Positions 50,761-60,545 of a stretch of 64,000 bases of DNA are shown here, one piece after another. Origin of the DNA: Bacillus solimangrovi (GTDB taxonomy: Bacteria; Bacillota; Bacilli; Bacillales; Bacillaceae_N); NCBI RefSeq assembly GCF_001742425.1, contig NZ_MJEH01000055.1, positions 1-64,000 on the forward strand, written 5' to 3'. The position numbers and the translations under genes were made by a program. Positions within the stretch are counted from its first letter, which is position 1; each line of letters opens with the position of its first letter. Below the pieces are notes generated by a model that saw only the letters and a program-made list of their open reading frames with translations, had not been told where the DNA came from and did no database searches.

Positions 50761-51534
50761 TTATCGTGCAATAATATTGTAACCAGAATCGACATGGATA
50801 ATTTCCCCGGTAATACCATTCGACATATTACTCATTAAGAATAGTGCTGTATTACCTACATCTTCTTTTGTTACCGTTTTGCGTAAAGGAGAGCGTTCTT
50901 CAATTTCTTTAAGAATTGAATTAAAATCTCCTACTCCTTTTGCTGAAAGTGTACGGATTGGACCTGCTGAAATAGAATTCACACGAATTCCATACTTACC
51001 AAGGTCCGCTGCTAAGTATTTCATACTTGCATCTAAAGATGCTTTCGCTACACCCATAACATTATAATTCTCTACAACACGTTCTCCACCAAGGTATGTT
51101 AATGTGACGATGCTTCCACCCTCAGTCATCAGATCCTTCGCAGCCTTTGCAACTGCAGTTAAAGAATAAGAACTGATGTTATGAGATAATAAGAATCCCT
51201 CACGAGTAGTATTCATATACTCGCCTTTTAACTCTTCCTTTTTCGAAAAAGCGATACAATGAGCAAGTCCATGAATAACTCCCACTTCTTCTTTAATAGT
51301 TGTAAATGTATTATTAATTTCATCATCATTTGTAATATCACAAGGTAAAACAAGTGAATCATCACGGTCTAATGTTGTAACAAGTTTTTGAACATTTTTT
51401 TCAAGACGTTCTCCAGCATATGTAAATATTAAACGAGCACCAGCACGATGTAGAGCTTCTGCAATCCCCCAAGCTAAACTACGTTGATTTGCAACTCCCA
51501 TAATCACATATGTACGACCTTCAAGTGAAAACAT
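50761..51534 (-). CDS. fabI: Enoyl-[acyl-carrier-protein] reductase, NADH
   Basis: 257 aa, ATG with AAGGAGGAAATG. Divergent short-chain dehydrogenase: IMGVANQRSLAWGIAEALHRAGA (cofactor loop), LPCDITNDDEI, GLAHCIAFSKKEELKGEY, and catalytic Tyr/Lys in YNVMGVAKASLDASMKYLA. The C-terminal block GPIRTLSAKGVGDFN is the FabI substrate-loop hallmark. It catalyses the last step of each fatty-acid elongation cycle and is the target of triclosan and isoniazid-class inhibitors. A FapR box lies upstream, as for B. subtilis fabI (yjbW). Single gene. Confidence 0.97.
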   Translation of the reverse strand: MFSLEGRTYVIMGVANQRSLAWGIAEALHRAGARLIFTYAGERLEKNVQKLVTTLDRDDSLVLPCDITNDDEINNTFTTIKEEVGVIHGLAHCIAFSKKEELKGEYMNTTREGFLLSHNISSYSLTAVAKAAKDLMTEGGSIVTLTYLGGERVVENYNVMGVAKASLDASMKYLAADLGKYGIRVNSISAGPIRTLSAKGVGDFNSILKEIEERSPLRKTVTKEDVGNTALFLMSNMSNGITGEIIHVDSGYNIIAR

Positions 51535-51574
51535 TTCATTTCCTCCTTCAATATTTATAAATTATGACATACTT

Positions 51575-51591
51575 TTAGTACCTAGTCCTAA
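51575..51591 (-). promoter_or_regulatory. FapR operator upstream of fabI
   Basis: TTAGTACCTAGTCCTAA is a near-perfect FapR consensus (TTAGTACCTRGTCTAA-like), about 45 bases upstream of the fabI start codon. FapR represses fatty-acid and phospholipid genes unless malonyl-CoA is high. Confidence 0.88.
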
Positions 51592-51712
51592 AAAAGATTA
51601 TACCATACTTTTTTACGCTTACAAACATTTCAAACACATTTGTAAGATATACCTCTATAGATCGTGTGATGAAAACACTAATCCACACTATTGAACACAA
51701 ACTTTCGTTTCT

Positions 51713-51757
51713 TTCAAAAAAAACCATCATGACAATACAAGCCATGATGGTTTCTTT
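51713..51757 (-). terminator. Terminator of yjbQ
   Basis: An 11-bp perfect stem (51721-51731 with 51743-51753) is followed on the minus strand by a T run. Confidence 0.85.
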
Positions 51758-53607
51758 TAACACCATTCACAATATTCAAGGATCATTTTGAGCTCTTCGA
51801 CATACTCTGCAGAACCCGTCACAATCAAGCGGTCACCTAACTTTAATTCAGTATCCCCATGAGGTACAATTGAATCTTTACCACGGAAAACACGAACCAT
51901 TATGACATCACCTGTAAATGTGAAATTGCGTAGCATAACGCCATTGAATTCTGGATTATGCATATTAATTTGGTAGAGTGCATTTTCTTGTTTCGTAAAT
52001 AAATTCATCACACTTGGTGATTCAATCAGAGCTTTTAGTAATGTTTTTGTTGACATTAACACGGAAAACACATCAATGTTATGTGCTTTCATCTTCTCTT
52101 CTCCATCAGATGTTTCTATTCTTGCAATAACACGCGGTACACCTTCATGTTCTTTTGCATATAAGGCAACTTCTCTATTTGTACTCTCTTCTCCAGTAGA
52201 AACAATTAACATGTCTACATCAAATACACCTTGTTCTGATAAAAAGTTCACATCATAATCTTCTACCTCTCGAATGTGATAACAAGAACTCGCTGTATGA
52301 TTATCAATTTTATCTTGTTTCGTATGATATAAAAATGTTTCATATTGATCAGGATCTAACTCCCTAGTTACAGGAAGTGTCATTCGATTAGCACCAATAA
52401 AGGCGATCTTCGTGCGATTATGTTCTACAACCTGCTTTTTAAATGCCTTTTGGAATAGGATCGGAGCTAATATACTTGCAATAACAGCTACTAAGATAAG
52501 TGCTCCAGACATGTTTGCATCGATTACACCCATCCGCTCCCCAATCGTGGAAGCCGCGATTACAAGTGACAATGTTGACGTCAAAAGAAATCCAGATGCA
52601 AAGACTGTATTCCAATCGTACCAACGTCTTAAAATAAAGGCTGGAACAATCTTTGAAGCAAACAAAGCTATTAACAACAACGGAATTAAGATTAAAACTG
52701 AACTATCTCCAAATAACTCTCTCACATTTAGCTCAACCCCAACCATTACGAAAAAGATTGGAATTAAAAATCCATATCCAAATGAATCTAACTTATGCAC
52801 CATATCGCTATTTGGAGATAACAATGAAACTAATACCCCTGCTAAGAAAGCACCGAGAATATTTTCAGCACCAACAGATTCAGACAGGGCTACTAAGAAG
52901 ATAATTAAAGCAAACACTGCGCGTGTCCCGATTTGAATCGTACCTGTTGCCATCGTTTCAACAAATGATTTGTGTTGGAAATTTTTCCCCACAAAGTACA
53001 ATAATACACCCGCACCGAATAAAATTAATAGTAACCACATGCTTCCTTGTCCTTCTCCGTATAAGGATACAAACACAGCAAGCAGAATCATCGTAACTAG
53101 GTCTGCAATAACTGCTACTAATAAAATCGTTTGACCTATATTACTTTTCATAATTTGTGCATCTTTTAGCGTTGGTACAACTACACCTAATGATATTGTT
53201 GAGATAATTAACGTCATTAAGAACGCATTATCGATAAAACCTGCCCAAACAAATGCAAATGACAATAATAATGATAATAAGAAAATCCCAATAAAGATAA
53301 TGAATGCAACTATAAATGCATTCGGTTCATCTTCTTTCTTCTTCTTCTTTCCACCCGCAAATGCAGAAAAGTCAATTTCTAATCCACTTAGAAACATTAA
53401 GAAGATAAACCCTAGTGTTGATAATGTCTCAAGCCAAATATCAGGGTGAACAACGTTGAAACCACTCTTCCCGATAATTAAACCCATTATAATTTCTGCT
53501 ACTACTACTGGAATAGCATTTAATTTCAATCGGTGTAAGAGAATTGGCGTGAGAAATGCGACAATGATAACGATGACGAGTGATGTCACCGAAGCATGTT
53601 GCTCCAA
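51757..53607 (-). CDS. yjbQ: Monovalent cation:proton antiporter-2 (CPA2) with RCK/TrkA domains
   Basis: 616 aa from TTG with GGGGGTGC. Twelve or so helices in the first ~390 residues (Na+/H+ exchanger fold; signature LSTLGFIFLMFLSGLEIDFS and the ALSESVGAENILGAFLAGVLVSL region). Then TrkA-N/RCK-like nucleotide-sensing domain (~405-515: KIAFIGANRMTLPVTRELD, DVDMLIVSTGEESTNREVAL) and a TrkA-C domain (~525-616: VMLRNFTFTGDVIMVRVFRG, LGDRLIVTGS). A KKKKKE lysine run follows the third helix. Likely K+ or Na+/H+ exchange gated by nucleotide or cyclic-di-AMP-type ligands. In B. subtilis yjbQ lies in the same neighbourhood. Confidence 0.92.
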   Translation of the reverse strand: MEQHASVTSLVIVIIVAFLTPILLHRLKLNAIPVVVAEIIMGLIIGKSGFNVVHPDIWLETLSTLGFIFLMFLSGLEIDFSAFAGGKKKKKEDEPNAFIVAFIIFIGIFLLSLLLSFAFVWAGFIDNAFLMTLIISTISLGVVVPTLKDAQIMKSNIGQTILLVAVIADLVTMILLAVFVSLYGEGQGSMWLLLILFGAGVLLYFVGKNFQHKSFVETMATGTIQIGTRAVFALIIFLVALSESVGAENILGAFLAGVLVSLLSPNSDMVHKLDSFGYGFLIPIFFVMVGVELNVRELFGDSSVLILIPLLLIALFASKIVPAFILRRWYDWNTVFASGFLLTSTLSLVIAASTIGERMGVIDANMSGALILVAVIASILAPILFQKAFKKQVVEHNRTKIAFIGANRMTLPVTRELDPDQYETFLYHTKQDKIDNHTASSCYHIREVEDYDVNFLSEQGVFDVDMLIVSTGEESTNREVALYAKEHEGVPRVIARIETSDGEEKMKAHNIDVFSVLMSTKTLLKALIESPSVMNLFTKQENALYQINMHNPEFNGVMLRNFTFTGDVIMVRVFRGKDSIVPHGDTELKLGDRLIVTGSAEYVEELKMILEYCEWC

Positions 53608-53724
53608 AATAGCACCCCCAATATATATTTATTGAAATTAACAGGAGTTTCCTTCATCCCCCATTAATGTTAGTTGAACAAATCATGTAAAGATTGACAC
53701 ATCATTCAATTAGTATGATCTAAA

Positions 53725-55092
53725 TCATCGTGTCAAATATTGCATAAAAACAGTTGCCATTCCAAAATAAATTAAAATACTAATTAGGTCATTAATTGTA
53801 GTTATGAATGGGCCTGACGCTACTGCAGGATCAATGTTGAACTTATGCATTACTAACGGTACAAGTGCACCTGCAAGTGTTGCAACAATTAAAGTTGCAA
53901 AAATAGAAATCCCAACGAGAAGTCCTAGATAAACATCATGATGCCATAAATAAACGACGAGAACAACGAGTAAACCGCAAATCGCACCAGTAATAATACC
54001 TGTTCCTGCCTCTCGAGCAATTAACTTCATTTTACTTTCATGTTCAGTGTCCCCAGTTGCAATATTTCTTACAGCAACAGCTAATGCCTGTGTACCGGTA
54101 TTTCCTGCCATTCCTGCAATTAAAGGAATGAACACTGCTAAAATAGCTACCTTATCTAACGTATCCTCAAATCGTCCAATTAAACTTGCTGTCAGCATAC
54201 CTAAGAATAATAGTATGATAAGCCATGGTAGTCGTTTACGCGCTGCTGAAAAGGGATTACGGTCAACTGTTACCATATCTGAAACGGCAGCAAGCTTAGA
54301 ATAATCATCCGAAGCCTCTTCATCCATAACATCCATTATATCATCAACTGTGATAATTCCTAATAAATGCTTTTGAAAATCGACAACTGGAAGGGCTAAA
54401 AAGTCATAGTCCTTCATCATCTTTGCCACTTCTTCTTGATCTTCACTTACGGATACTGATACAACACGGTCATTCATAACTTCATGAATTTTCAAATCAT
54501 CATCAGCAATAATTAAGTCACGTAATGAAATAACACCTGCAAGTCGTAAGTCTTCATCAGTAACAAAAATATAATAAATGGTTTCAGCTTCTGGGGCCTC
54601 ATGCTTCAAATGATTCATTGCTTCTCTAATCGATAAGTTTGCAGGAATATTAACGAACTCTGTCGTCATGATACTACCTGCTGTTTTTTCTTCATAATGA
54701 AGAAGTTCTTTAATTTCTTGAGCGGCCTCATCATCCATAATCGTTAAATAGCTTACGACCTGTGACTTATCAAGTTCATTTAATACGTCAACCGCATCAT
54801 CTGCATACATTTTTGATAACATATCTGCTGCATATGCTGGGTCCATCTCTTCTAATAACTTTTCTTGATCCTCTATATCAAGATTTTCAAACATTTCAGC
54901 CATTTCTTCAGGTGATAAATATGCATATAATTGAAAGCGAATTTTACGTCTTTGTTTAATAAAGAACTTTGCACGATCATATGGATGCGCATCTAAAAAT
55001 TCTTCCCGAAAAGACTGCATATCTTCATTCTCAATAGCTTTTTGAATGTATTCAACGAATTCGTTATCTAAATTCTGATTTGATTCTGGCAT
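53725..55092 (-). CDS. mgtE: Magnesium transporter MgtE
   Basis: 455 aa from MPESNQN, preceded by GAGGTGGATGGG; the in-frame upstream GTG is inside that site. Domains: N-terminal helical superhelix (~20-130, EEMAEMFENLDIEDQEKLLEEMDPAYAADML), two CBS domains (~135-260, IMTTEFVNIPANLSIREAMN, HEVMNDRVVSVSVSEDQEEV), a plug helix, then five transmembrane helices with PLIAGMAGNTGTQALAVAVRN. The N/CBS half senses cytosolic Mg2+ and closes the channel. I found no M-box Mg riboswitch in the leader. It lies between prpE and yjbQ, a gene pair that is adjacent in B. subtilis as I remember it. Confidence 0.96.
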   Translation of the reverse strand: MPESNQNLDNEFVEYIQKAIENEDMQSFREEFLDAHPYDRAKFFIKQRRKIRFQLYAYLSPEEMAEMFENLDIEDQEKLLEEMDPAYAADMLSKMYADDAVDVLNELDKSQVVSYLTIMDDEAAQEIKELLHYEEKTAGSIMTTEFVNIPANLSIREAMNHLKHEAPEAETIYYIFVTDEDLRLAGVISLRDLIIADDDLKIHEVMNDRVVSVSVSEDQEEVAKMMKDYDFLALPVVDFQKHLLGIITVDDIMDVMDEEASDDYSKLAAVSDMVTVDRNPFSAARKRLPWLIILLFLGMLTASLIGRFEDTLDKVAILAVFIPLIAGMAGNTGTQALAVAVRNIATGDTEHESKMKLIAREAGTGIITGAICGLLVVLVVYLWHHDVYLGLLVGISIFATLIVATLAGALVPLVMHKFNIDPAVASGPFITTINDLISILIYFGMATVFMQYLTR

Positions 55093-55728
55093 CCCATCCA
55101 CCTCTCATTCACATCAGGATTGTCACAATACCCTTTATCTATTCGAGGTTGTTCAAAAGTCTGAATTATAAAAGTTATATTCGTTCAGCACGCTAACAAA
55201 CATAATCATTAATGCTGAAAAACATAGAAGGCTTGCCTGTCATTTCAACATAACAGTTGGAATCATTGACATTTATCTTTAGTGTACTTATAGAAACTTA
55301 TCATAGAATCTTTGAGAGAAAAACTCGGATTTATCTTAGTATAATTAGTGTCAATTTTTTATTGAAGTATAACTGAATCATATTCAAATTGGTGATAACT
55401 CTTAATTCTTCATTTTGAACAAACACTTTATCTATTACCTTTAATTACCATTAAATCATTGCATTCTATTTAGATAAAAACCTAATTAATCGTATAAATA
55501 ATCATTCACTTTGTCAAACAAGAGAAAGAAGGTTTTTACAATTATTTCTCTCATTGTGCCACAATATTAATAAGTGTTCACCAATTTTTTAAACTTGTCT
55601 ATTAAAACAATTCATCATTATTAACCCCATTCATAAAAAATTAGAATTAAAACACCATTTTAAATGAATAATGGATACTAAACTTTCTCAAAAACTAAAA
55701 CCATTATCAGCCATAAAGAGGTGACGTC
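55093..55728. other. Divergent region between mgtE and prpE
   Basis: This 636-base AT-rich region must carry two promoters. A short inverted repeat (TTCAGCA near 55192 with TGCTGAA near 55231) is the only notable symmetry. No M-box, ORF with a ribosome binding site or repeat array was found. Confidence 0.5.
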
Positions 55729-56466
55729 ATGTTTGATATTATAGGTGATATTCATGGGTGTAATACCGAATTCATACAGTTAACAAAAGAAATGGGGTAC
55801 ATTTGGGAAAAGAATGTTCCTATCCATCCTGAAGGTCGCATGCTCGTTTTTGTTGGTGACCTTGCAGATCGAGGGCCAAACTCAATTGAAGTAATGGAAA
55901 CTGTCTGGAGACTTGTAGTTGAACAGAATATGGCTCATTACGTGCCGGGGAATCATTGTGATAAGCTTTATCGCTTCTTCCTCGGAAGAAATGTACAAAT
56001 TACGCATGGTTTAGAAACAACTGTCGCAGAATATGAAAACCTTTCTAATGATGAACAGCAATTGGTACGTACTCATTTTATGGAATTGTATGAGCAATCT
56101 TCACTATATGTACAACTAGATAGCGGAAATCTAGTTGTTGCACACGCTGGCATCAAAGAAGACTACATCGGGAAAAATAGTAAAAAAGTAAAAACATTTG
56201 TATTATACGGGGATATCACTGGAGAAAAACATCCTGATGGCTCACCAGTGCGCAGAGATTGGGCACAACACTATCGAGGACAAGCTTGGATTGTCTATGG
56301 ACATACACCAGTAAAATCACCAAGAAAGGTGAATCATACCTATAATATTGATACTGGAGCTGTGTTCGGAAATAAACTGACAGGATTACGTTATCCTGAT
56401 ATGAAACTATATTCCGTCCCCTCATCAATGCCATACGTTCCTGAGAAATTCCGTTCTTTTGATTAA
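55729..56466 (+). CDS. prpE: Bis(5'-nucleosyl)-tetraphosphatase PrpE (symmetrical)
   Basis: 245 aa, ATG with AAGAGGTGACGTC. PPP-type metallophosphoesterase: [43 protein letters not shown] and the later [12 protein letters not shown] and VYGHTPV metal/phosphate ligands. Close to B. subtilis PrpE, which hydrolyses Ap4A symmetrically to two ADP and also acts as a protein tyrosine phosphatase in vitro. In B. subtilis it influences spore germination. It is divergent from mgtE and convergent with the yjbO gene. Confidence 0.95.
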   Translation: MFDIIGDIHGCNTEFIQLTKEMGYIWEKNVPIHPEGRMLVFVGDLADRGPNSIEVMETVWRLVVEQNMAHYVPGNHCDKLYRFFLGRNVQITHGLETTVAEYENLSNDEQQLVRTHFMELYEQSSLYVQLDSGNLVVAHAGIKEDYIGKNSKKVKTFVLYGDITGEKHPDGSPVRRDWAQHYRGQAWIVYGHTPVKSPRKVNHTYNIDTGAVFGNKLTGLRYPDMKLYSVPSSMPYVPEKFRSFD

Positions 56467-56523
56467 GGAGAATGAACTACACTCACTAAGCAGCAACAAT
56501 AATTGTGTATACTCTATATAAGA

Positions 56524-56553
56524 AAACCGTTCGCTTAATCGTGCGAACGGTTT
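56524..56553. terminator. Bidirectional terminator between prpE and yjbO
   Basis: An 11-bp perfect stem (56524-56534 with 56543-56553) overlaps the yjbO stop codon. The flanks are A-rich on the left and T-rich on the right. Confidence 0.75.
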
Positions 56554-57434
56554 AATACATCTTTGAAATCAGGTGGCAGTGGTGAACATACTTCCACCTG
56601 TTTTTCTAAAAAAGGGTGTATAAAAGTAAGCATAGTGCTATGTAACGCTTGCCTATTTATCTGTTTATCATTACCACCATACAGACTATCTCCTAGAAGA
56701 GGATGCCCAAGTGAAGCTAGATGTACTCGAATCTGATGTGTTCTTCCAGTTTCTAGTTTCAAAGATAAAAGTGTGTGACCATCACTTCTATCTTCAACCT
56801 TAAAATGAGTAACAGCCCTTTGTCCGTTCGGGTGAACGATTCGTTCTATAATACTACCTTCTTTTCTTGCAATCGGTTCATTGATTGTGCCACTATCAGG
56901 AATGATAACCCCCTCAGCAATAGCCGTATACTGTCGATGAATCAAGTTTTCCTGCTGAGCGAGTGAAAACAAGTGATGTGTAAATCGATCTTTTGCAATT
57001 AATAGTGCACCACTCGTGTCACGGTCAAGGCGATTTACGAAATGAACCGTATTCGAAATTCCGATTTGATCATAATAATATAGAATTGCGTTTGCTAGTG
57101 TACCATTTGGATGGTCGCTTGAAGGGATAACTGACATGTTTGGACGTTTATCCACTACTAAAACATGTTCATCTTCATAGAGAATAGTCAACGCCATCTG
57201 TTCAGGTACCATCCGATCGCCCTTTACCTCTTTTGGAAGCTTAACCGTTACATTATCACCTTTTTGAAGAACATAACGTACCGTTACTTCTTGGTCATTT
57301 ACATATAGGCCTCCACCACTGAATTTCGTAGTTGTTAACAGACGACGAGAAAATCGTTTCTCTTTATGTAAAAATTCCCGTAGTAACATCTGATCACATG
57401 ATGCTGGTACTTTCCAAGAAAATTGATCACTCAA
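56535..57434 (-). CDS. yjbO: RluA-family pseudouridine synthase
   Basis: 299 aa from TTG with AAGGAG. N-terminal S4-like domain (REFLHKEKRFSRRLLTTTKFSGGGLYVNDQEVTVRYVLQKGDNV), then the synthase domain with the catalytic motif FVNRLDRDTSGALLIAKD and LKLETGRTHQIRVHLASLGHPLLGDSLYGG. It converts uridine to pseudouridine in rRNA or tRNA; the precise site is unknown. The gene starts 12 bases after the nadK stop codon, so the two are co-transcribed (yjbM-nadK-yjbO unit), the same order as in B. subtilis. Confidence 0.95.
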   Translation of the reverse strand: MSDQFSWKVPASCDQMLLREFLHKEKRFSRRLLTTTKFSGGGLYVNDQEVTVRYVLQKGDNVTVKLPKEVKGDRMVPEQMALTILYEDEHVLVVDKRPNMSVIPSSDHPNGTLANAILYYYDQIGISNTVHFVNRLDRDTSGALLIAKDRFTHHLFSLAQQENLIHRQYTAIAEGVIIPDSGTINEPIARKEGSIIERIVHPNGQRAVTHFKVEDRSDGHTLLSLKLETGRTHQIRVHLASLGHPLLGDSLYGGNDKQINRQALHSTMLTFIHPFLEKQVEVCSPLPPDFKDVLNRSHD

Positions 57435-57446
57435 CTTTTTTTCTCC

Positions 57447-58253
57447 TTACGATTCCCAAGTTTCTGCAACAAATGAATCTCTTACTCGTTTCCAGAATGG
57501 GAATGGTCTGAATCGTGCAAACCGAATTTTTTCATTTGCCACACGGCATTGAATTGACTTAACATCTTTATGAACAATCGTTTTGTGATCAATCGTAATT
57601 TTCAAATCTGTTGCTTCCTTCGGCTTCAACATACATGTATGATGCTTCGGCAAAATGAGCGGTGAACCGATTGTACGAAAGACACGATTATTAATAGATG
57701 CCATTTCTGCTATTTGAATCGATTCAAGTGAAGGGTGAATTATCGCACCGCCTAACGCTTTATTATATGCAGTACTACCAGAAGGAGTAGAAATGCAAAG
57801 ACCATCTCCACGGAACGTTTCAAATCTTTCACCTTTAATTTCAACATCAATAACGAGTGATCCATCGACAGTTTTAACTGTACTTTCATTTAATGCTAAA
57901 TATACAACTTCTTTACCGCCATCGATATGTCGAATGATTGTTTCAAGTAATGGGTATTCGGCAATCTGATATGGAGTTTTGGCTAGTTCAATCACTAACT
58001 TTTCGGCCTCTTCTGGAAGCCAGTCTGCATAAAATCCGAGGTGACCTGTATGGATGCCAACAAATGCTGTTTTATCTAAACGATGTTTATAGCGATGGAA
58101 GGCATAGAGTAGTGTACCGTCTCCTCCAACAGTTATCACAATGTCAGGTTCTTCTTCATCCCAGATTAGATCAAATTCTTGAAGATAATTCTTCATTTTC
58201 ATCTTTAAACCATTTGATGATTGGTCACCTCTTGAACGAATGGCAAATTTCAT
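57447..58253 (-). CDS. nadK: NAD kinase
   Basis: 268 aa from [13 protein letters not shown]; the longer open frame has no ribosome binding site and this start matches Bacillus PpnK. Key motifs are [13 protein letters not shown] (diphosphate binding), [43 protein letters not shown] and [10 protein letters not shown]. The enzyme phosphorylates NAD to NADP, in this family using ATP or polyphosphate. It lies directly downstream of the yjbM (p)ppGpp synthetase gene and upstream of yjbO. Confidence 0.97.
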   Translation of the reverse strand: MKFAIRSRGDQSSNGLKMKMKNYLQEFDLIWDEEEPDIVITVGGDGTLLYAFHRYKHRLDKTAFVGIHTGHLGFYADWLPEEAEKLVIELAKTPYQIAEYPLLETIIRHIDGGKEVVYLALNESTVKTVDGSLVIDVEIKGERFETFRGDGLCISTPSGSTAYNKALGGAIIHPSLESIQIAEMASINNRVFRTIGSPLILPKHHTCMLKPKEATDLKITIDHKTIVHKDVKSIQCRVANEKIRFARFRPFPFWKRVRDSFVAETWES

Positions 58254-58486
58254 ATTTTGCTCGACTCCCTGTTTATATTTTTCAAATTGAAATTTCGCTA
58301 TATAGAAACGTTTATAGAAAATAACTTCCCATAACATAGGTATTCCTAAAAACCTCACTCATAACTGAATGAAACTCGATTCTACTCATCCTTGCTCACA
58401 ACAATTACTCTTTAAAGTACAAGACTAAATAAAGTGGAAGTCTTAACATTAGTAATGCACGATATATTTTTTGTGTATCGTTCATA

Positions 58487-59119
58487 TCATTTTGAACGAT
58501 CAGTCTTATGTAAAAATAATTGTTGAGCTTCTTCAATTTCACCACGAATTTGAGACATTTCTTCATCTAGACGGAATGCTGCTTCCGCTGCTCTGTACAA
58601 TCTTTCTTTTATTTCATCAGGTATTTGACCTTTATATTTATAATTAAGGGAGTGTTCAATGGTTGCCCAAAAATTCATCGCCAACGTCCGAATTTGAATT
58701 TCTGCGAGGATTCTTTTTTCACCATTAACAGTTTGTACAGGATAGGAAATGACAACGTGATACGAACGATAACCACTCTCTTTTTGCTCTGTTACATAAT
58801 CTCGCTCTTCAACAATCTTGAAATCATTCCGTTGAGCGAGTAAGTCTCGCACACGCTTAATATCACCAACAAATTGGCACATCATCCTTAAGCCTGCAAT
58901 ATCTTGTATCTCTCCTTCTATTCGTTCAATTGGGACCTTCTTTCGACGTGCTTTCTCCAATATACTCGGTGTCGGTTTAACTCGTCCTGTTACAAACTCA
59001 ATCGGAGAATAGGAACTATTAATGTTAAATTGCTCTCTCATTCCCTTTAATTTTACTTTCAATTCATCAACCGCTTGTTTATACGGTGTTAGAAACAACT
59101 CCCAATCCCATTTGTCCAT
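58487..59119 (-). CDS. yjbM: Small alarmone synthetase (RelQ/YjbM)
   Basis: 210 aa from MDKWDWELF with AAGGATTTC before it. (p)ppGpp synthetase domain: YKQAVDELKVKLKGMREQF, YSPIEFVTGRVKPTPSILEKARR, IQDIAGLRMMCQFVGDI, and the catalytic segment RSYHVVISYPVQTVNGEKRILAEIQIRTLAMNFWATIEHSLNYKYKG. It lacks a hydrolase (HD) and regulatory domains, as all single-domain SAS proteins do. It makes pppGpp/ppGpp in response to envelope or other stress in Firmicutes. Operon with nadK and yjbO links alarmone and NADP supply. Confidence 0.96.
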   Translation of the reverse strand: MDKWDWELFLTPYKQAVDELKVKLKGMREQFNINSSYSPIEFVTGRVKPTPSILEKARRKKVPIERIEGEIQDIAGLRMMCQFVGDIKRVRDLLAQRNDFKIVEERDYVTEQKESGYRSYHVVISYPVQTVNGEKRILAEIQIRTLAMNFWATIEHSLNYKYKGQIPDEIKERLYRAAEAAFRLDEEMSQIRGEIEEAQQLFLHKTDRSK

Positions 59120-59291
59120 GAAATCCTTCACCACCAACATATTATCCCAATAATGCTACTTCCATTAATTAATGATCCCATCGTTCATTAATTGACTTTT
59201 ATTTCTCATAACGTGTTACGAACAATTCTCAACACATCTTGAAAAGTAAAGTCCGTATTAAATTGTTACAAATGCTCACCTTACTTAGAGC

Positions 59292-59657
59292 TTAGCTTAA
59301 CAGCTCTTCAACTAGACGTTCCATCTCTTCACCATAATTTGAATTATCCTTGATATTATCAATTAAATAATTCATTTCCTCATTCAATTCATCTAATTGA
59401 ATGACAGTTTTCCCATCAGTCAACTTTACTGACAAATCTTCTAGCAGAGCTTGTTTCAAGACAGGCCATACGCTATTGGGAAGTGTTACATATATAAATG
59501 CATCCTCATCTTCTAATATGTATACGAACGCAAGATTATCTGAATCAACTAGTACCCTCTCTCCTGCTTTCAACGATTCCTTAATTGTGTGAGCTGTCTT
59601 TAAAACGACAATTCCATTCTCAACAATACCTTGTTTGACTTCAATTGTTTGACGCAT
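59292..59657 (-). CDS. yjbL: UPF0738 family protein (YjbL)
   Basis: 121 aa from MRQTIEVK, preceded by TTGGAGGTACAATT. The small soluble acidic protein has a beta-rich start (IVENGIVVLKTAHTIKESLKAGERVLVDSDNLAFVYILED), a middle YVTLPNSVWPVLKQAL, and helical C terminus (DELNEEMNYLIDNIKDNSNYGEEMERLVEELL). The pattern and position between the synthetase and CYTH genes match YjbL (UPF0738). Function is unknown. Confidence 0.85.
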   Translation of the reverse strand: MRQTIEVKQGIVENGIVVLKTAHTIKESLKAGERVLVDSDNLAFVYILEDEDAFIYVTLPNSVWPVLKQALLEDLSVKLTDGKTVIQLDELNEEMNYLIDNIKDNSNYGEEMERLVEELLS

Positions 59658-59921
59658 AATTGTACCTCCAATGAACAATTAACAGTTTCTTATTTAATGT
59701 ATATGCATAACATTTGTATCATAAATACATTTCCTCCTAAGTGTATCATATTCTATTGATTTTTTTTAAAATTGATTTATGTGTTCACATTCTCCATAAT
59801 TATATGAAGCGCAATGAACAACAGCTTTTCTATTGTAAATCTAGTGTGAGCACATGGTGACTGAAGCTTAATTCTTTAGAATTTGTAACTTTCTTACCTT
59901 ATAAAGAAGGAGTATCAAAAT

Positions 59922-60503
59922 ATGAACCAAGAAATAGAAATTGAATTTAAAAACCTTTTAACAAAAAAAGAATTTCAAGACTTTCTTACCTATTACAAAT
60001 TAAAAGAGAAAGATTTTATTTCACAAACGAATTATTACTTTGACACAGAAAATTTTGCACTTAAAGATAAACAATCTGCATTAAGAATTCGATATAAAAA
60101 TGGGGTTTATATTCTAACGCTTAAAGAGCCTCATACTAAAGGCATACTAGAAACTCATGAGGAATTATCAGAAGAAGAGACTAACCAGATGTTAACAAAT
60201 GGTGGCTGTATAAATGGGATGATTACAGAAAGGCTTTCTGAGATGATGATTGATACATCTACTCTACATTTACTAGGTAGCTTAACGACAAATAGAGCAG
60301 AAGTTAAGCAGGAAAATGCTCTACTTGTATTTGATCACAGCTTCTACTTAGAACATGAAGATTTCGAATTAGAAATGGAAGTCTCTAATCGTAATCAAGG
60401 AGAAATATACTTCAAACAACTACTAGAAAAATTTAAAATTCCAACAAGAGAAACACCTAATAAAATGGAGCGCTTCTTTAAACGAAACAAGGCATTGCAA
60501 TGA
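59922..60503 (+). CDS. yjbK: CYTH domain phosphatase-like protein
   Basis: 193 aa, ATG with GAAGGAGTATC. The CYTH tunnel-fold signature EIEIEFKNLL (ExExK-like, here EIEFK) opens the protein, followed by YYFDTENFALKDKQSALRIRYKNGVYILTLKEPH and EDFELEMEVSNRNQGEIYF. The acidic/basic residues lining the tunnel bind triphosphates and divalent metals. Family members are triphosphatases or thiamine triphosphatase-like. The native substrate of YjbK is not established. It is near the alarmone synthetase gene, as in B. subtilis. Confidence 0.92.
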   Translation: MNQEIEIEFKNLLTKKEFQDFLTYYKLKEKDFISQTNYYFDTENFALKDKQSALRIRYKNGVYILTLKEPHTKGILETHEELSEEETNQMLTNGGCINGMITERLSEMMIDTSTLHLLGSLTTNRAEVKQENALLVFDHSFYLEHEDFELEMEVSNRNQGEIYFKQLLEKFKIPTRETPNKMERFFKRNKALQ

Positions 60504-60545
60504 GACATTTTTTTGCTCTCACACTAATGAAAGGAAGGAAAGTAG

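Noticed and set aside
52412-52936. Plus-strand ORF of 174 aa
   Set aside because: Lies antisense within yjbQ, has no start signal, and its composition mirrors the membrane gene on the other strand.
55093-55728. M-box (Mg2+) riboswitch before mgtE
   Set aside because: I looked for the conserved M-box blocks on the mgtE strand and did not find them.
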